This document shows, piece after piece, positions 38,675 through 47,200 of a stretch of DNA of 64,000 bases. The translations under genes and the position numbers were made by a program. Under the pieces are notes generated by a model. The model made no database searches and was not told the DNA's origin. It saw nothing but the letters and a program-made list of their open reading frames with translations. Each line of letters begins with the position of its first letter. Position 1 is the first letter of the stretch. The stretch is from Methylotenera sp. (GTDB taxonomy: Bacteria > Pseudomonadota > Gammaproteobacteria > Burkholderiales > Methylophilaceae): contig JABFRQ010000001.1 of assembly GCA_013141075.1 (NCBI GenBank), positions 1 to 64,000 on the forward strand, read 5' to 3'.

Positions 38675-39745
38675 TTAAAATTTAACCAACTCAACACGGC
38701 GATTTTTGGCTTTATTATCATCGGTATCATTGGCGGCTAAGGGTTTATCGGCACCAAAACCCGCGGATTTTAACCTGCTAATATCAATGCCTTTGCCTGC
38801 CAAGGCGTACATCACCGTATTGGCTCTATCGGCTGATAGTTTTTTGTTATGGTCGGCCGCGCCCGTGTTATCGGTGTAGCCTTCAATTGATATATTGAGG
38901 GTTGGGTTTTCGTTGAGCAAGGCTAAAATTTCATCAACCACTGTTTGTCCATCAGGTTTTAGCGTGGCTTTATCGGTATCAAAATTGATGTTTAAAATGG
39001 CTTTACCAGCGGCATCTAATTCTTTTTTCATGCCTTCTGCGGTGTATTTTTTCATGGTTTGTTCAAAGGCTTTTAGCTCCATAACATAAACTTCGCCCTG
39101 CGCAGAGTTCGATTGAACATTAACCATGTAATTTTTACCGTTATTTTTAAAAGCATATACTGCAAATGGGCTGTCATCTACAAACCCATAAAACCTGCGC
39201 TTCCCATTCCACTGGTTGTCTTTTAATTTGGCTCTAGACGCTTCATTTTGTGGTTCATTTTTAGGGTAATCACCTTTAAAAAGCTGTTTAGCGCCCATTT
39301 TGTCTAAATAGTCATAAATACTTCTGTCAAATAAGCGTTGATTAAAGTCTGCGCCATCTCCATCAAAGTGCGATATAGCTAATTTCCCTTCGGTGGTGTA
39401 AATGCTATTACCAATTAAATTTTCTATTTTTTCAAATTCAAAAATCTGAGATGCGCCATTTTCTACATTTTCAATTTTCAAGCCTTGCGGTGCAGTTAAA
39501 AATGGGAAGTTACCAATGTCTTTTAAATCTGGCATCGCATTCCAATCTGCTTCTGTTGTTAAGCTTGGTGTCGCTTCAGCAGCTTTGTTTGGCTCGGCAT
39601 TCACTGGCGGCACAGCATTTTTCTGCTCAGTAACCACGCTTGCAACTTCGGCTTTAGCGGTATCTGCCGCTTTATTGGTGTCATCTTTGTGTGAGCAAGC
39701 GCTCATCACCAGCGCTAAAGTAATGATGGCTATTTTGGTTTTCAA
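38675..39745 (-). CDS. OmpA-family peptidoglycan-binding lipoprotein
   Basis: The 356-residue protein has a lipobox (LALVMSACSHKDD). An Ala/Glu-rich linker leads to a unique domain (about residues 60-240). The OmpA C-terminal domain follows: LNINFDTDKATLKPDGQTVVDEILALLNENPTLNISIEGYTDNTGAADHNKKLSADRANTVMYAL. That domain binds diaminopimelate in peptidoglycan (the TDNTGAADHNxxLSxxRA segment is complete). The middle domain, with EKIENLIGNSIYTTEGK and YMVNVQSNSAQGEVYVMELK, is unassigned. It should be anchored in the outer membrane. It lies upstream of the secreted protein at 37908 on the same strand. Confidence 0.87.
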   Translation of the reverse strand: MKTKIAIITLALVMSACSHKDDTNKAADTAKAEVASVVTEQKNAVPPVNAEPNKAAEATPSLTTEADWNAMPDLKDIGNFPFLTAPQGLKIENVENGASQIFEFEKIENLIGNSIYTTEGKLAISHFDGDGADFNQRLFDRSIYDYLDKMGAKQLFKGDYPKNEPQNEASRAKLKDNQWNGKRRFYGFVDDSPFAVYAFKNNGKNYMVNVQSNSAQGEVYVMELKAFEQTMKKYTAEGMKKELDAAGKAILNINFDTDKATLKPDGQTVVDEILALLNENPTLNISIEGYTDNTGAADHNKKLSADRANTVMYALAGKGIDISRLKSAGFGADKPLAANDTDDNKAKNRRVELVKF

Positions 39746-39784
39746 TTTTTAACTTTCCTTAATCGTTGATTGTTATTTAGTGAT

Positions 39785-40285
39785 TTATTTGCGATTTTTT
39801 ATACAACTTGCACTGGCACTACCATGATAACTTACAGTACTCAGCATATTACCCATCTTAATCGTCCATTGATTTTTATTCATCTGTTTAAACTCCCCTA
39901 CCACAGACCAGCTTGGCATTTTAAAGGTTTTACCCGCAGCAACAACGGTTTGCGCAGGGCAAGTCATGCTTGCAACACCTAGGGTTGATGTATTAGTGGT
40001 AAGTTTGGTCGGGCATTCTTTTTGCTCTTGACCCGTTTTTGTATCCCAATAAAGCGCATGGTTAAAGTTTTGCAGTATTTCCGCTTTGCTTGCGCAAACT
40101 GTTTCAGTTTTATTAGGCGCGGGGCTACCATCTGGCATGGTGCCGCTTAATACCGATGTCCAAAGACCCGTTTGGGCGGCTTGCTGCACTACTTTTAGGT
40201 TAGCAATAACCTCTGCATTTGCAGGTAAGTTAGCTAAAGTGATGACCGCCAATAAAGCCATGGCGGGTATTTTATTATTATTCAT
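39785..40285 (-). CDS. Secreted DUF3617-like protein
   Basis: The 166-residue protein has a signal peptide ending LPANAEV. The mature sequence follows the loose DUF3617 pattern: an early GLWTSVLSG strand, cysteines in TVCAS, KECP and MTCP, and a final beta-rich part (WTIKMGNMLSTVSYHGSASASCIKNRK). DUF3617 proteins are small periplasmic proteins without known activity. It is 40 bp upstream of the OmpA-like lipoprotein gene on the same strand, so the three secreted-protein genes (37908-40285) may be one operon. Confidence 0.6.
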   Translation of the reverse strand: MNNNKIPAMALLAVITLANLPANAEVIANLKVVQQAAQTGLWTSVLSGTMPDGSPAPNKTETVCASKAEILQNFNHALYWDTKTGQEQKECPTKLTTNTSTLGVASMTCPAQTVVAAGKTFKMPSWSVVGEFKQMNKNQWTIKMGNMLSTVSYHGSASASCIKNRK

Positions 40286-40343
40286 GTTGAATCCTTATTT
40301 TTGTTAAATTGAAAATTTTTTTAATAAATTTGTTGTAAATGGC

Positions 40344-40826
40344 TTATTTTCGTAAATATATCAAATCACTAAAGCCAAGACCATTTGTTGAAATGTGGTC
40401 AGTTTTTTCAGTTAAAGTCCACCGAGTAAAATCAATTTCAGGCAAAAATGCATCGCCTGCCACTTCTAATTGCACATGTGTGATGTAAAGCTTAGTCGCT
40501 AAGTCTAAGCCATGTTGATACAACTCTGCCCCACCAATTAGAAACGGCTCATCATCGTCCATACACAAGGCCAGCGCTGATTCTAAAGAATTGGCGACGA
40601 GTGCGCCCTCCACTTTATAAGTTTTATTACGTGTGACAATAACAGTAGTGCGGTTAGGTAACAAACGGCCTAGCGACTCATAAGTCTTACGTCCCATAAT
40701 AATATGGTGCCCAGTAGTGAGCGCGCGAAAGCGCTTGAGATCTTCAGGCAAGCGCCAGGGCAAAGTGTTGTTAATGCCAATCACGCGGTTATTGGCGACA
40801 GCGACGATAATCGAAAGTTGAGTCAT
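40344..40826 (-). CDS. folA: Dihydrofolate reductase
   Basis: The 160-residue enzyme makes tetrahydrofolate with NADPH. MTQLSIIVAVANNRVIGINNTLPWRLPEDLKRFRALTTGHHIIMGRKTYESLGRLLPNRTTVIVTRN contains the catalytic acidic residue after WRLPED and the NADPH-binding GRKTYES. FLIGGAELYQHGLDLATKLYITHV is the second signature. It pairs functionally with thyA at 50.1 kb, which consumes methylene-tetrahydrofolate, although the two are 10 kb apart here. Confidence 0.95.
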   Translation of the reverse strand: MTQLSIIVAVANNRVIGINNTLPWRLPEDLKRFRALTTGHHIIMGRKTYESLGRLLPNRTTVIVTRNKTYKVEGALVANSLESALALCMDDDEPFLIGGAELYQHGLDLATKLYITHVQLEVAGDAFLPEIDFTRWTLTEKTDHISTNGLGFSDLIYLRK

Positions 40827-41009
40827 GAACTCATTATAGTGGATGTATTCATAAAATCTATTTAGGTTACTTCTGTAAATGTAATATTTTGTTCGCGCTA
40901 TGTTTGGCTTATCGCACCACTAGTTCTGGTTTCAGCAAAATTACATAAGTGGCGATGACCTTTACGGTTAAAAACTTGCATTTATATCAGCACCCTTTAA
41001 ACTGAGCAC

Positions 41010-42458
41010 ATGCGTTTTCGCTATCCTAATTCATTTTTAAAACTACTTTTGGTAGGCTTTGCCTTCGCCATTGTGCCATTGCTATGGGTGTTTGCGAATG
41101 CCAACATTGCATTTGATAAGCTTGCCAAACAAAGTCAAATTACGGTTTCAAACTCAGTAGAAACTACGCGTGCCAGCCGTGTATTGCAAGAGCAGTTAAG
41201 CTTAATGGAGCGTAGCAGTAGGCAATACTTTGTGCTGCAAGATGAGGTGCTTTTTAGCAATTACAAGCAAGCCAATGTGCAATTTAGCGAGGCGGTTTCT
41301 CAGCTAAAAGTACTTGCGAACAACCCAACGCAGCAAGCAAACATTAGCTTGCTGAGCCAAAAAGCCATGCAGTTAAACAATGCCATTTATGCGGCTAAAC
41401 AGCAGCAAACCAATATACTACAAACTAGCGACTTAAGTTTTCTTAACAACTTTAGCCAAATTACGCAGCAAGCTGAAGTTTTAATTAAAGATAATAATTC
41501 GGCAATTGATGCCGCATCAAGCCAGCTGGCGCTTTCTGCACAAAATACGCAAAAAAAACTATTCTTACAAAGCTTGGTACTTATTCCGTTGGCATTATTA
41601 GTGGCTGGTGGCATCACTTATTTGCTCGCTCGGCCCATTCGGCGCATGGATGCAGCCATTAGGCACTTAGGCAAAGGGCAATATGATGAGCCAATTGCGA
41701 TTGATGGGCCTGGCGATTTACGTGTGCTTGGGCAGCGCTTAGATTGGCTGCGCACTGAACTTAAAGAATTAAATGAGCAAAAACAACAGTTTTTAAGGCA
41801 TGTATCTCATGAACTAAAAACGCCACTGACTGCCATAAGAGAAGCAACTGAGTTGCTCAACGATGGCATTGGTGGCGCACTTTCTGCGCAACAATCAGAA
41901 ATCACCAGCATACTACGTGACAACAGTATTCGCTTACAAAAAATGATAGAGAACCTGCTCAATTACACGCGAATAGAATCTGTTGATACTAAGCTAAATT
42001 TATCGCAATTTGCGCTGCCTGAAGTCATCAATAAGGTAATTCAAGCGCATGCTTTAAGCATTCGCAACAAGCAGCTAACGGTAAAAACCAATTACAATAT
42101 AGAAAATGTGATTGCGGATGAGGAAAAGCTGACGATTATTTTGGATAACCTTATTTCTAACGCGGTAAAATACACGCCGAACTTAGGCATCATAAAAATC
42201 ATCTCCCGCCAAGAAAAAGGCAGGTGGCGCATTGATGTGCTGGACAATGGCCCAGGGTTAGCAACTCACGATCAAGAGCGGCTATTTGACCCATTTTATC
42301 GTGGTGATACTCTACACAAAAGCCTGATTACTGGCAGCGGCCTAGGTCTAACAATCGCCAAAGATCTAGTAGAAACACATGGCGGACGCATTAAACTTGG
42401 CACATCAACACAAGGTGCACACTTTGTAGTACGCATGCCTCAACTGGAGCTTAAATGA
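41010..42458 (+). CDS. glrK: Sensor histidine kinase, GlrK/QseE type
   Basis: The 482-residue kinase has an N-terminal helix (LLLVGFAFAIVPLLWVFANANIAF), a coiled-coil periplasmic domain, and a second helix (about residues 190-212). A HAMP domain (ARPIRRMDAAIRHLGKGQYDEPI) and HisKA with RHVSHELKTPLTAIREATELL (phospho-acceptor His) follow. The ATPase has LDNLISNAVKYTPN, VLDNGPGLATHDQERLFDPFYRG and GSGLGLTIAKDLVETHGG. It is followed by a QseG-like lipoprotein and a sigma-54 response regulator, the exact glrK-qseG-glrR order known in enterobacteria, where the system senses envelope stress. Its stop overlaps the next start by 4 bp. Confidence 0.9.
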   Translation: MRFRYPNSFLKLLLVGFAFAIVPLLWVFANANIAFDKLAKQSQITVSNSVETTRASRVLQEQLSLMERSSRQYFVLQDEVLFSNYKQANVQFSEAVSQLKVLANNPTQQANISLLSQKAMQLNNAIYAAKQQQTNILQTSDLSFLNNFSQITQQAEVLIKDNNSAIDAASSQLALSAQNTQKKLFLQSLVLIPLALLVAGGITYLLARPIRRMDAAIRHLGKGQYDEPIAIDGPGDLRVLGQRLDWLRTELKELNEQKQQFLRHVSHELKTPLTAIREATELLNDGIGGALSAQQSEITSILRDNSIRLQKMIENLLNYTRIESVDTKLNLSQFALPEVINKVIQAHALSIRNKQLTVKTNYNIENVIADEEKLTIILDNLISNAVKYTPNLGIIKIISRQEKGRWRIDVLDNGPGLATHDQERLFDPFYRGDTLHKSLITGSGLGLTIAKDLVETHGGRIKLGTSTQGAHFVVRMPQLELK

Positions 42459-43084
42459 GCATTAAAAATATAATTGTCATAATTTTTTGTTGGGGAACAC
42501 TAGTTGCTTGTGCAAGTAAAAGTGTCAGTGTTAACCCTATTGAAATCAGCAATGTGGTTAAGCTAGCTCCTGCTAAACAAGAACGTATTACTGAGTTGCT
42601 TGCTTTTAGCGATAGTTTTTCTAACCTTACATTAGAGGCGCAAAAAAAATATTTCGCAGATACGAGTCAAGCACTTATAGAAAATAAAAATGATTTAACT
42701 CAGCGCATTAAATTAGCGATTATGTATGCATTGCCAAGCAGCCGCTTACGCGATGTGACGAAAGCCCAAAATTTATTGCAAGATTTATTACAAGAAAATA
42801 GCCTTAATACTCAAGAATTTGCCTTTACAAGCCTGCTCTACGAATATTCAGTAGACAATGTTAAACAGACACAAAAAAATAAAGACGATGCAAAAAGGTT
42901 AGAGCTAGTGCAGCAGAAATATGAAAGCTCGCAGCAAAGGTATGAAACTTTACAACAAAAAAATACCACGCTTGAGCAGAAAAACGCAGCGCTAGAACAA
43001 AAACTACATGACTTAAAAAACATTGAAAAGTCTATTATTGACCGTGACACCAAGCCTATTATCAAACCAGGTAGCAAACCTTAA
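42455..43084 (+). CDS. Lipoprotein, QseG-like, between GlrK and GlrR
   Basis: The 209-residue protein has a lipobox (WGTLVACASKS). A helical body follows, and the C-terminal third is a coiled coil with strong heptads rich in Gln, Glu and Lys (QKYESSQQRYETLQQKNTTLEQKNAALEQKLHDL). In enterobacteria the QseG lipoprotein in the same position activates the kinase GlrK. Sequence identity to QseG is not obvious by eye, so the name rests on position, lipobox and helical build. It overlaps glrK by 4 bp and ends 4 bp before glrR. Confidence 0.75.
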   Translation: MSIKNIIVIIFCWGTLVACASKSVSVNPIEISNVVKLAPAKQERITELLAFSDSFSNLTLEAQKKYFADTSQALIENKNDLTQRIKLAIMYALPSSRLRDVTKAQNLLQDLLQENSLNTQEFAFTSLLYEYSVDNVKQTQKNKDDAKRLELVQQKYESSQQRYETLQQKNTTLEQKNAALEQKLHDLKNIEKSIIDRDTKPIIKPGSKP

Positions 43085-43088
43085 CGCT

Positions 43089-44459
43089 ATGCAAAACCCC
43101 AATATACTGGTTGTTGATGATGATAAAGATATACTTAAACTCATCTGCATGCGTTTAACGGCGGCAGGCTATAACACCAGCACTGCCAACAATGGTGCTG
43201 AGGCAATGTCTGCCATTGCCTTACAACGCCCAGATCTTGTGATTAGCGACTTACGCATGCCAGGTATGGACGGCATGGCGCTACTCGATGCAATTCAGCA
43301 CGCTCACCCAACGTTACCTGTGATGATGTTAACCGCGCACGGCTCGATTCCAGATGCAGTACACGCCACGCAACGCGGTGTGTTTAGTTTTTTAACTAAA
43401 CCTTTTGATAGCCAAGAGTTGCTGCAACAAGTAGCTTCGGCACTGCGTTTAAGTGGTAGGCAATTAGGCGCCGATGCAACTAGCGACAATGCGTGGCGCG
43501 AGAATATCATTACCCGTAGCCCAAAAATGGAAAGTTTGCTTGGTCAAGCGAAACTCGTCGCTAACACCGATGCTAGCGTATTTATTCAAGGTGAAAGTGG
43601 CTCAGGTAAAGAGTTGCTGGCGCGCGCGATTCACCATTGTAGCGCGCGCGCTAACATGCCATTTGTAGCCATTAACTGCGGTGCGATTCCAGAGAATCTT
43701 CTTGAATCGGAACTGTTTGGCCATCACAAAGGCGCATTTACTGGTGCAGTAAATAACCATATCGGTTTATTTCAAAGCGCAGAAGGCGGTACGCTGTTTT
43801 TAGATGAAATTGGTGATATGCCCCAAGCGCTGCAAGTAAAGGTGTTACGCGCCCTGCAAGAGCGCGTGATACGCCCTGTAGGTAGCACGACTAACATTAA
43901 AATAGACTTACGTTTAATTTCTGCCACTCACCGTAATTTAGCTGAAGAGATGAAAGAAGGTCGTTTTCGTGAAGACTTATTCTATCGCATTAACGTAGTA
44001 AGTTTGGAAATCCCATCTTTAGCTAATCGACGTGAAGACATAAGTTTGCTAGCCAACCATTTTTTGCAAACATTCACGAAAAAATACAAAAAAACACTAG
44101 CACATAGCTTCGCACCAGATGCCCTTGAAATACTCATCACTGCACCTTGGCCTGGCAACGTGCGGCAGTTACAAAACATTATTGAACAGACTGTCGTGCT
44201 GGCTACCACGCAAATTATTACCGAAAATTTAGTACAAAAAGCTTTGCAAGAAGAAGCGAATTCTATTGTGCCCTTTGATATTGCACGTCAACAGTTTGAA
44301 CATAACTACTTGATTAACTTATTAAAAGCAACACAGGGTAACGTCACTCAAGCCGCAAAATTTGCACAACGAAACCGCACTGAATTTTACCGTTTGCTTG
44401 AGCGCCATCACATTCAAGCCACCGCTTTCAAAGGTGCTAAAGACAACGAATCAACTTAA
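43089..44459 (+). CDS. glrR: Sigma-54-dependent response regulator, GlrR/QseF type
   Basis: The 456-residue NtrC-class activator starts at the ATG at 43089 (MQNPNILVVDDDKDILKLI). The receiver has DDD acid residues and phospho-acceptor Asp in LVISDLRMPGMDG. The AAA+ domain has GESGSGKELLARAIH (Walker A), the sigma-54 contact loop GAFTGA in ELFGHHKGAFTGAVN, and GGTLFLDEIGDM (Walker B). A Fis-type HTH ends the protein (NVTQAAKFAQRNRTEFYRLLERHHI). It should activate sigma-54 promoters after phosphorylation by GlrK. Two sites matching the enterobacterial GlrR consensus TGTC-N10-GACA and a sigma-54 promoter lie directly downstream. Confidence 0.93.
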   Translation: MQNPNILVVDDDKDILKLICMRLTAAGYNTSTANNGAEAMSAIALQRPDLVISDLRMPGMDGMALLDAIQHAHPTLPVMMLTAHGSIPDAVHATQRGVFSFLTKPFDSQELLQQVASALRLSGRQLGADATSDNAWRENIITRSPKMESLLGQAKLVANTDASVFIQGESGSGKELLARAIHHCSARANMPFVAINCGAIPENLLESELFGHHKGAFTGAVNNHIGLFQSAEGGTLFLDEIGDMPQALQVKVLRALQERVIRPVGSTTNIKIDLRLISATHRNLAEEMKEGRFREDLFYRINVVSLEIPSLANRREDISLLANHFLQTFTKKYKKTLAHSFAPDALEILITAPWPGNVRQLQNIIEQTVVLATTQIITENLVQKALQEEANSIVPFDIARQQFEHNYLINLLKATQGNVTQAAKFAQRNRTEFYRLLERHHIQATAFKGAKDNEST

Positions 44460-44468
44460 TAAATAATG

Positions 44469-44551
44469 TGTCGTTAATCAGCGACTGATTATTTCTTTTA
44501 TTTTCAAGTAGTTAACAATTACTCTCGTTTTACTGTCGTTAATTAGCGACA
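44469..44551 (+). promoter_or_regulatory. Two GlrR-like upstream activating sites
   Basis: TGTC-N10-GACT at 44469-44486 and TGTC-N10-GACA at 44534-44551 share the core GTTAATYAGC. The second is an exact match to the known GlrR/QseF consensus. They lie about 145 and 80 bp upstream of a -24/-12 promoter, the right distance for a sigma-54 activator. Confidence 0.75.
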
Positions 44552-44613
44552 ATTCTCCTGTTAAAAATATCCCAATAAATTCATAACCTATTGATTTTAA
44601 AGTTAAAAAATAG

Positions 44614-44630
44614 TTGGCACGGTATTCGCT
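44614..44630 (+). promoter_or_regulatory. Sigma-54 (-24/-12) promoter of the EF-hand gene
   Basis: TTGGCACGGTATTCGCT matches YTGGCACG-N4-TTGCW except for TCGC in place of TTGC. The GG (44616-44617) and GC (44628-44629) are exactly 12 bp apart. The start site is expected near 44641, giving a leader of about 37 nt. Confidence 0.75.
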
Positions 44631-44677
44631 ATAGTACTAGTGCAACACTATTTAAATTAGCTTTAGGAGCTATTGAT

Positions 44678-45079
44678 ATGAAATTTAACTCAAACTCAAT
44701 TATTCGCCCTGTGACATCTGGAGTAATTGCAACATTTCTTTTGGTAGGACTTAGTAATTTAGCATTTGCGGACAATAGTGCCGCCTTAAAAGATGCAATT
44801 AAAACTGACATCAAAGTCGCAGAAACAAAAAGTATAGAAATGAAAGAAGCTGATGTATCAAGCAAGGCGCCAGCCGATGAAGATTTCAAGAAACTTGACG
44901 CCAATAAAGATAGCAAAATTTCATTAAAAGAAGCTGTTAAGGACAAAACCTTAGCCGCTCAATTTGATGCAACTGATGCAAATCATGACGGCATGATTTC
45001 AGCAGATGAATTTGCCAGCTACAAAGCTAACGTGGCACTTAAAGCCACAGACAGTGCGCCTGTTGCGCCTGTGAACTAA
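44678..45079 (+). CDS. Small exported EF-hand protein
   Basis: From the ATG at 44678 (TTAGGAG upstream) the product has 133 residues. A signal peptide ends about ALA-type at LSNLAFA (residue 31). Two EF-hand loops are complete: D74-A-N-K-D-S-K-I-S-L-K-E85 and D100-A-N-H-D-G-M-I-S-A-D-E111, with acidic or Asn ligands at positions 1, 3, 5 and 12. It should bind calcium, or possibly lanthanide ions, in the periplasm. The gene is under a sigma-54 promoter with two GlrR-like sites and lies tail to tail with xoxF, whose enzyme needs lanthanides. The loops lack the proline at position 2 typical of lanmodulin, so that identity is not claimed. Confidence 0.85.
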   Translation: MKFNSNSIIRPVTSGVIATFLLVGLSNLAFADNSAALKDAIKTDIKVAETKSIEMKEADVSSKAPADEDFKKLDANKDSKISLKEAVKDKTLAAQFDATDANHDGMISADEFASYKANVALKATDSAPVAPVN

Positions 45080-45156
45080 CCTTGGAAATATCACTTTTAT
45101 GAAGTGAGTTTTTTGAGTCCCTTGTGATTTCCTCCCCTAGAGTCACAAGTTTTTAG

Positions 45157-45190
45157 AGGTTGTCCTAATAATTTAGGGCAACCTTTTTTT
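45157..45190 (+). terminator. Terminator after the EF-hand gene
   Basis: AGGTTGTCCTAA pairs with TTAGGGCAACCT (one G-U type pair), followed by T7. An additional weaker stem CTTGTGA/TCACAAG (45121-45149) precedes it. Confidence 0.85.
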
Positions 45191-45241
45191 TATAAATTTT
45201 TTCACACACTTGGCTTTCAATCAGCTAAATAGAGCCCAGAA

Positions 45242-45269
45242 AAAATGCCCAGAAAAATCTGGGCATTTT
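45242..45269. terminator. Terminator downstream of xoxF
   Basis: AAAATGCCCAGA and TCTGGGCATTTT form a perfect 12-bp stem with T runs on both strands. A second hairpin, GTTGCTAC-AAG-GTAGCAAC (45306-45324), lies directly after the xoxF stop and could protect its mRNA 3' end. Confidence 0.85.
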
Positions 45270-45331
45270 CATTTGAACTAACTTGTATTAAGTTATAACT
45301 TTAATGTTGCTACAAGGTAGCAACAACTAAA

Positions 45332-47200
45332 TTATAGGGTAAACACGTTTAACGCACCGCCGCCAGGAGCAGCGTTGTATTTTGTTAATTCAGCATAACC
45401 ACCAGCAGCGCCTAAAGCGTCTGTTGGGTTAGTCATACCAAGGTTCATCGCAACGCCAGCCCAGCCACCAATACCTGATAGCACGCCAACGTGTTGTTTA
45501 CCTTTGTTTGCATAAGTAAATACGTTACCAATCACACCAGAACCTACTTGGAATCTCCATAGTTCTTTACCTGATTTGTCATCAACGGCTTTCAACCAAC
45601 GGTCTAAAGTACCGTACCAAACCATACCTGGTGTTGTTAAGGCACCACTCCATGCAGAGAATTTCTCTTTGTTGTACCAAACTTTTTTGTTGGTCATTGG
45701 ATCATAAGCAGCAAAGCCACCCATTACGCCGTCTGGACCAGGGAACATAGTTAATGTTGCACCAACCCATGGTTGACCAGAAACATATTTAGACTCGACT
45801 GGCTCGTATGTCATACAAACGTGGTTTAGTGGAGTGTACATTAAACCAGTTTTTGGTGAGTAAGCAGCTGGTTGTTGGTCTTTAGTACCCAATGCCGCTG
45901 GGCAAACGCCTTTAGCATTGTAGTCTTGGTGAGTTGAAGCGTTAGCTGTTTTATTTGGCACGCCAGTTTTCATATCAACATCAGTTGCCCAGTTAACGAA
46001 TGGGTGCACTTTTTCAGCAGCAATCAATGTGCCAGTACCTGCATTCCATGTATATGCAAAACCGTTACGGTCATGATGCCATGCGTATGTTTTACCACCT
46101 TTGTCGAACAAGATTACTTCATTCACACCATCGTAATCCCACTCATCGTGTGGCGTCATTTGCATCGCCCATTTAGCCATACCAGTGTCTAAATCACGCG
46201 CTGTCACTGTCATAGACCATTTGTTATCGCCAGGACGTACGTCTGGGTTCCAAACTGATGGGTTACCTGCACCGTAATATACTAAATTAGTACGTGAGTC
46301 ATACGGCCACCAGCCCCATACAGAGCCACCACCATGTTGCCAACCATCTTTAACTGCTTGTGGTTTCAACCATGTACGTGTGCCTAATTCTTGCTCGCCA
46401 ATTTTCAATTGATCGTTAGGGATTTTTTTGAAAGAACCACCAATTTTGTTACCACCGTTTACGTCTTGGTAAACTGATAGCGCATTGTATTGTGGGTTAT
46501 CGCTGTTAGTGTTTTTATCATGCAATGTTTCAGCATCAGGGCCTGTTGAGTAAGCCTTCCATGCCAATTTTCCATCTTTGATGAAGTAAGCTGCGATGAA
46601 GCAACGTACACCGAACTCAGCACCTGAACAACCTGTAAGTACTTTATCTTTAATTACGTGTGGAGCATTAGTGTTAGTAGCGCCAACTTTTGGATCATTT
46701 ACCAATGTTGACCATACTTTAGCGCCTGTTTTAGCGTCTAAAGCAACTAAGTTACCATCATTTTGTTGAAGATAGATTTTACCGTCGCCGTAACCTAAAC
46801 CGCGGTTTACGTTATCGCAACATAAAACAGCTTGTACTGATGGATCTTGTTTTGGGAAATAAGACCAAACGATTTTTTGGTTATCGTTTAAATCTAGTGC
46901 GTATACGTTGTTTGGGAACGCAGTGTGTACGAACATCATGTTACCTACAACAACTGGTGAACCTTCGTGACCACGGTTTACACCAGTAGCGAATGTCCAA
47001 GCCATTTTTAGATTTTTAACATTGCCTTTATTAACTTGGGCTAATTTGCTGTAACCTTGGTTGTCGTGCTGACCACGTGGGTGCAACCAGTTATTTGAAT
47101 CTTTCATTGCTGCTTCTTGGTCTGCTGCCGCAAAAGCTACCATTGGCATTGCCAATGCAGCACTTACTGCTAAACCTAATACGCGTTTTTTTGTAAACAT
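45332..47200 (-). CDS. xoxF: Lanthanide-dependent PQQ methanol dehydrogenase XoxF
   Basis: The periplasmic quinoprotein of 622 residues oxidises methanol. The start is ATG 47200 (GGAG six bases upstream; signal peptide MFTKKRVLGLAVSAALAMPMVAFA). The adjacent-cysteine disulfide (AVLCCDNVNRG) and tryptophan-docking repeats (for example LWRFQVGSGVIGNVFTY) are seen. The key stretch MTPHDEWDYDGVNE has the catalytic Asp followed two residues later by the second Asp that marks lanthanide-binding XoxF; calcium-type MxaF has Ala there. Cytochrome xoxG, xoxJ and PQQ genes are not in this window, so this is a stand-alone copy. A MocR regulator is divergent, 335 bp away. Highly expressed-type codons fit a major protein. 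Confidence 0.96.
   Translation of the reverse strand: MFTKKRVLGLAVSAALAMPMVAFAAADQEAAMKDSNNWLHPRGQHDNQGYSKLAQVNKGNVKNLKMAWTFATGVNRGHEGSPVVVGNMMFVHTAFPNNVYALDLNDNQKIVWSYFPKQDPSVQAVLCCDNVNRGLGYGDGKIYLQQNDGNLVALDAKTGAKVWSTLVNDPKVGATNTNAPHVIKDKVLTGCSGAEFGVRCFIAAYFIKDGKLAWKAYSTGPDAETLHDKNTNSDNPQYNALSVYQDVNGGNKIGGSFKKIPNDQLKIGEQELGTRTWLKPQAVKDGWQHGGGSVWGWWPYDSRTNLVYYGAGNPSVWNPDVRPGDNKWSMTVTARDLDTGMAKWAMQMTPHDEWDYDGVNEVILFDKGGKTYAWHHDRNGFAYTWNAGTGTLIAAEKVHPFVNWATDVDMKTGVPNKTANASTHQDYNAKGVCPAALGTKDQQPAAYSPKTGLMYTPLNHVCMTYEPVESKYVSGQPWVGATLTMFPGPDGVMGGFAAYDPMTNKKVWYNKEKFSAWSGALTTPGMVWYGTLDRWLKAVDDKSGKELWRFQVGSGVIGNVFTYANKGKQHVGVLSGIGGWAGVAMNLGMTNPTDALGAAGGYAELTKYNAAPGGGALNVFTL

Noticed and set aside
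44678..45079. Identification of the EF-hand protein as lanmodulin
   Set aside because: It has two loops, not four, and lacks the proline at loop position 2.
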